From: an uncultured Collinsella sp.
GTDB taxonomy: Bacteria > Actinomycetota > Coriobacteriia > Coriobacteriales > Coriobacteriaceae
Direction: 5' to 3'
DNA length: 8,426 bases
Assembly: GCA_902478875.1 (NCBI GenBank)
Contig: CABSMZ010000076.1
Coordinates: 1 to 8,426, forward strand
The stretch's first letter is position 1; every line of letters starts with the position of its first letter. The notes under the pieces are model-generated. The model ran no database searches. It was given only the letters and a program-made list of their open reading frames with translations, and had not been told where the DNA came from. This document shows, one piece after another, positions 6,360-8,426 of the stretch. A program made the translations under genes and the position numbers.

Positions 6360-7736
6360 ATGTGGGCATACGAGACGACGTTCTATCAAATCTATCCGCT
6401 GGGCTTTTGCGGAGCTCCGCGCGAAAACGCCGCCCCCGTTGCCGAGGATGAGCTCGCCCAGGCTGTCAACGCCGCGCCAAACCCCGATGCGCCCATCATG
6501 AAGATCGCCCAATGGGCCGACTACCTGCAGGAAATCGGCGTTGGCGCTGTGCTCATCAACCCACCGCTCGAATCTGATAGCCACGGCTACGATACACGCA
6601 GCCTGCGCCATATCGACCGTCGCCTGGGTGGGGACGCCGACTTTGCCGCCGTATGCGACACGCTGCATGCCCATGGCATCCGCGTGGTGCTCGATGCCGT
6701 CTTCAACCACGTCGGCCGCGGTTTTTGGGCCTTCCGCGACGTGCAGGAGCGCAAGTGGGACTCGCCGTACAAGGACTGGTTCCACATTAGCTTTGACGGC
6801 GATTCCTGCTATGGCGATGGCTTTTGGTACGAGGGCTGGGAAGGCCATTTTGAGCTTGTGAAGCTCAACCTGCAAAATCCCGCTGTGGTCGATTACCTGC
6901 TCGAGTCCGTGCGCCGCTGGGCCGAGGTCTTTGGCGTCGACGGCCTGCGTCTGGACGTCGCCTATATGCTCGACCGCGACTTTATGCGCCGCCTACATGC
7001 CTTTACCCGCGAGCTCAAGCCCGACTTCGTGCTGATCGGCGAGACGCTCCACGGCGACTACAACCAGATCGTCAACGACGAGATGCTCGACTCCTGCACC
7101 AACTACGAGTGTTACAAGGGCCTGTACTCCAGCTTTAACTCGGTCAATATGTTCGAAATTGCGCACTCGCTGCACCGTCAGTTTGGCGGCGACCCCTGGT
7201 GCATCTACCGCGGCAAACACCTGCTGTCGTTTGTCGACAACCACGACGTGCCGCGCCTGGCAAGCATCCTTACCGACAAATCGTGCCTGCGTCCCGCCTA
7301 TGGCATGCTCTTTGGCATGCCGGGTATCCCGTGCGTCTACTATGGCAGCGAGTGGGGAATTGCTGGTGAAAAGGGCGGCCTCGATGGCGACTGGGCGCTG
7401 CGCCCTGCGCTCGATGAGCCTGCGCCCAACGAGCTGACGGCCTTCATCACGCAGCTGGCGCACCTTCGCTCGGCCGACGACGCGGCGGCCCGTGCTCTCA
7501 ACTACGGTGCCTATCGCAACGTGGTGATCCAGAACAAGCAGCTGCTGTTCGAGCGCGCCTGCGACGACGCGACGGTGCTCGTGGCGGTCAATGCCGTGAA
7601 CGAGCCCTATACCTTTGGAGCCGGCGAACTCAACGGCTTCTTTGTCGATTTGCTTGCCGATGATGCGCCCACGGTCGGGCTGACGGGTACCCTTGAGCTT
7701 GCACCCTACGAGGTGCGCTATCTGTTGAGGGCCTAG
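6360..7736 (+). CDS. GH13 alpha-amylase-family glycoside hydrolase, cytoplasmic
   Basis: The 458-residue protein begins almost directly with the catalytic barrel (FYQIYPLGFCGAP, residues 8-20) and has no signal peptide or N-terminal carbohydrate-binding domain. The four GH13 regions are intact: DAVFNHV (112-118), GLRLDVAY with the nucleophile D199 and R197, IGETLHG with the acid/base E228, and FVDNHDVPRL with the transition-state Asp D296. HGYDT (75-79) followed by a RRLGG element matches the usual substrate-side loop. A short beta-sandwich C domain follows. Members of this group hydrolyse alpha-1,4-glucosidic bonds in maltodextrins, cyclodextrins or related glucans; a cytoplasmic enzyme would act on imported or stored oligosaccharides. 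The FYQIYPLGFCGAP start suggests a defined clade of gut-bacterial GH13 enzymes, but the subfamily and exact substrate are not certain. The next gene starts three bases after the stop. Confidence 0.9.
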   Translation: MWAYETTFYQIYPLGFCGAPRENAAPVAEDELAQAVNAAPNPDAPIMKIAQWADYLQEIGVGAVLINPPLESDSHGYDTRSLRHIDRRLGGDADFAAVCDTLHAHGIRVVLDAVFNHVGRGFWAFRDVQERKWDSPYKDWFHISFDGDSCYGDGFWYEGWEGHFELVKLNLQNPAVVDYLLESVRRWAEVFGVDGLRLDVAYMLDRDFMRRLHAFTRELKPDFVLIGETLHGDYNQIVNDEMLDSCTNYECYKGLYSSFNSVNMFEIAHSLHRQFGGDPWCIYRGKHLLSFVDNHDVPRLASILTDKSCLRPAYGMLFGMPGIPCVYYGSEWGIAGEKGGLDGDWALRPALDEPAPNELTAFITQLAHLRSADDAAARALNYGAYRNVVIQNKQLLFERACDDATVLVAVNAVNEPYTFGAGELNGFFVDLLADDAPTVGLTGTLELAPYEVRYLLRA

Positions 7737-7739
7737 GCC

Positions 7740-8303
7740 ATGGCTGCGTCCGACGAGGGCTATCAACATATTGAGCATGGGTTTGAACCCGTGTTCGACG
7801 AGCGCTCGCGCGTTTTGGTGTTGGGCTCGTTTCCCTCGGTGCTCTCGCGTGCCAATGCCTTCTACTACGGCAATCCGCAGAACCGCTTTTGGCGCGTGAT
7901 GGCCGCGTGCCTCGGCGTGCCTGTGCCGCCCAACGAGGGCAATCCTTTGGCAAGCGGTGAGCCCGCGACGCTCGATGCCTCCATTGCCGCCAAGCGGGCC
8001 ATGCTGCTGAACGGCGGCGTGGCCCTGTGGGATGTGATCGAGAGCTGCGACATCAAGGGCTCGAGTGACGCCAGCATCAAAAACGTTGTGCCGGCACATA
8101 TCGAGTGCATTACCGACGCCGCGCCGATCGAGGTCGTTGTTTGTAACGGCGGTACGGCAGGGCGACTCTACAAACGCTACTTACAAGATCGGACGGGGTT
8201 GCCCGCCGTCGTCCTGCCCTCGACAAGTCCTGCTAATGCCGCCTGGCGTCTGGAGCGTCTTGTCGAGCGTTGGCACGAAGCCGTTGACTGGGCTGTTATT
8301 TAA
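7740..8303 (+). CDS. Hypoxanthine (deoxyinosine)-DNA glycosylase, UDG superfamily family 6
   Basis: This 187-residue protein is close to the usual family length. It carries the UDG-superfamily motif 1 as GSFPS (29-33), the family hallmark SRANAFYYGNPQNRFW (36-51) and motif 2 as PSTSPANA (160-167). Family 6 enzymes remove hypoxanthine formed by adenine deamination and start base-excision repair in the nucleoid; the Asn residues near motif 1, such as N45 in GNPQNRFW, are the likely water-activating or base-contacting residues, which I infer from the family. Mug-type G:U/T glycosylases are the nearest alternative. The ATG at 7740 lies three bases after the GH13 stop, with GAGGG at 7727-7731 eight bases upstream and inside the GH13 gene's end, so the two are probably cotranscribed. 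The pairing of a sugar hydrolase with a repair enzyme has no clear functional logic. Confidence 0.88.
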   Translation: MAASDEGYQHIEHGFEPVFDERSRVLVLGSFPSVLSRANAFYYGNPQNRFWRVMAACLGVPVPPNEGNPLASGEPATLDASIAAKRAMLLNGGVALWDVIESCDIKGSSDASIKNVVPAHIECITDAAPIEVVVCNGGTAGRLYKRYLQDRTGLPAVVLPSTSPANAAWRLERLVERWHEAVDWAVI

Positions 8304-8304
8304 T

Positions 8305-8426
8305 TTAGATTTTTGTTTGAGCGTGGGCGCCCAGACGTTTCAGAACGCCTCGCCAGATCGGCGCGGGCACGGCTGGCTCGGTGCAAATCATGCCGTCGGC
8401 GTCGACGTCCTCGGCATTACCACCAC
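8305..8426 (-). CDS. Unidentified minus-strand gene, C-terminal 39 residues
   Basis: On the minus strand the frame is open from the window edge (8426) to a TAA at 8305-8307. The visible 39 residues include GGNAEDVDADGMICTEP and end in RGVLKRLGAHAQTKI, with codon use like the neighbouring genes (many C- or G-ending codons). It converges on the glycosylase gene with one base between the two stop codons, and I see no hairpin terminator in the gap. The late NAEDVDADG stretch loosely recalls the C-terminal end of Cof-type HAD phosphatases, but this is too little to assign a function. Confidence 0.6.
   Translation of the reverse strand, partial: GGNAEDVDADGMICTEPAVPAPIWRGVLKRLGAHAQTKI

Noticed and set aside
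6993..8099. Long minus-strand open frame (368 codons) opposite the GH13 and glycosylase genes
   Set aside because: It is antisense to two well-supported genes with intact catalytic motifs and resembles no known family; it reflects GC-rich codon bias.
8324..8333. TGGGCGCCCA palindrome as a convergent terminator
   Set aside because: A 10-base palindrome has no loop beyond its own centre, lacks a following T-run, and lies within the minus-strand reading frame.

Overview
The window is high-GC bacterial DNA, dense with genes and with clear Shine-Dalgarno sites. The proteins are typical of a fermentative anaerobic actinobacterium. The style of the sequence suggests Coriobacteriia, perhaps a gut Collinsella-like organism; this is an inference from codon bias and gene content, not a database result. 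No rRNA, tRNA, CRISPR array, transposase or phage gene is visible.

Layout. (1) Bases 1-2080: the 3' end of an arginine-modifying hydrolase of the DDAH/arginine deiminase superfamily, a hairpin, then an APC-family antiporter resembling ArcD (arginine/ornithine exchange). Together they look like an arginine or methylarginine uptake and catabolism module. (2) Bases 2081-2528: a 448-base non-coding stretch rich in hairpins. It holds a terminator-like stem after the antiporter, degenerate palindromic material, a 54-nt imperfect hairpin, and a candidate promoter with a DtxR/IdeR-like operator just before the iron gene. (3) Bases 2529-4889: a fused FeoA-FeoB ferrous iron transporter. (4) Bases 4890-6206: a strong terminator hairpin whose loop carries part of the next promoter, then a SotB-type MFS efflux transporter. 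(5) Bases 6207-6359: a perfect 23-bp inverted repeat followed by a T-rich tract. (6) Bases 6360-8303: a two-gene unit with a 3-base gap, encoding a cytoplasmic GH13 alpha-glucan hydrolase and a family 6 UDG-superfamily (hypoxanthine-DNA) glycosylase. (7) Bases 8305-8426: the 3' end of an unidentified minus-strand gene, converging on the glycosylase gene.

Most genes here are recognisable housekeeping or nutrient-handling functions, and I do not see a convincing new multi-gene system. The most unusual material is non-coding: the 23-bp perfect inverted repeat at 6222-6288, a possible broken relative of its arm at 2235-2275, the structured leader region before feoAB, and the promoter nested in a terminator at 4931-4976.
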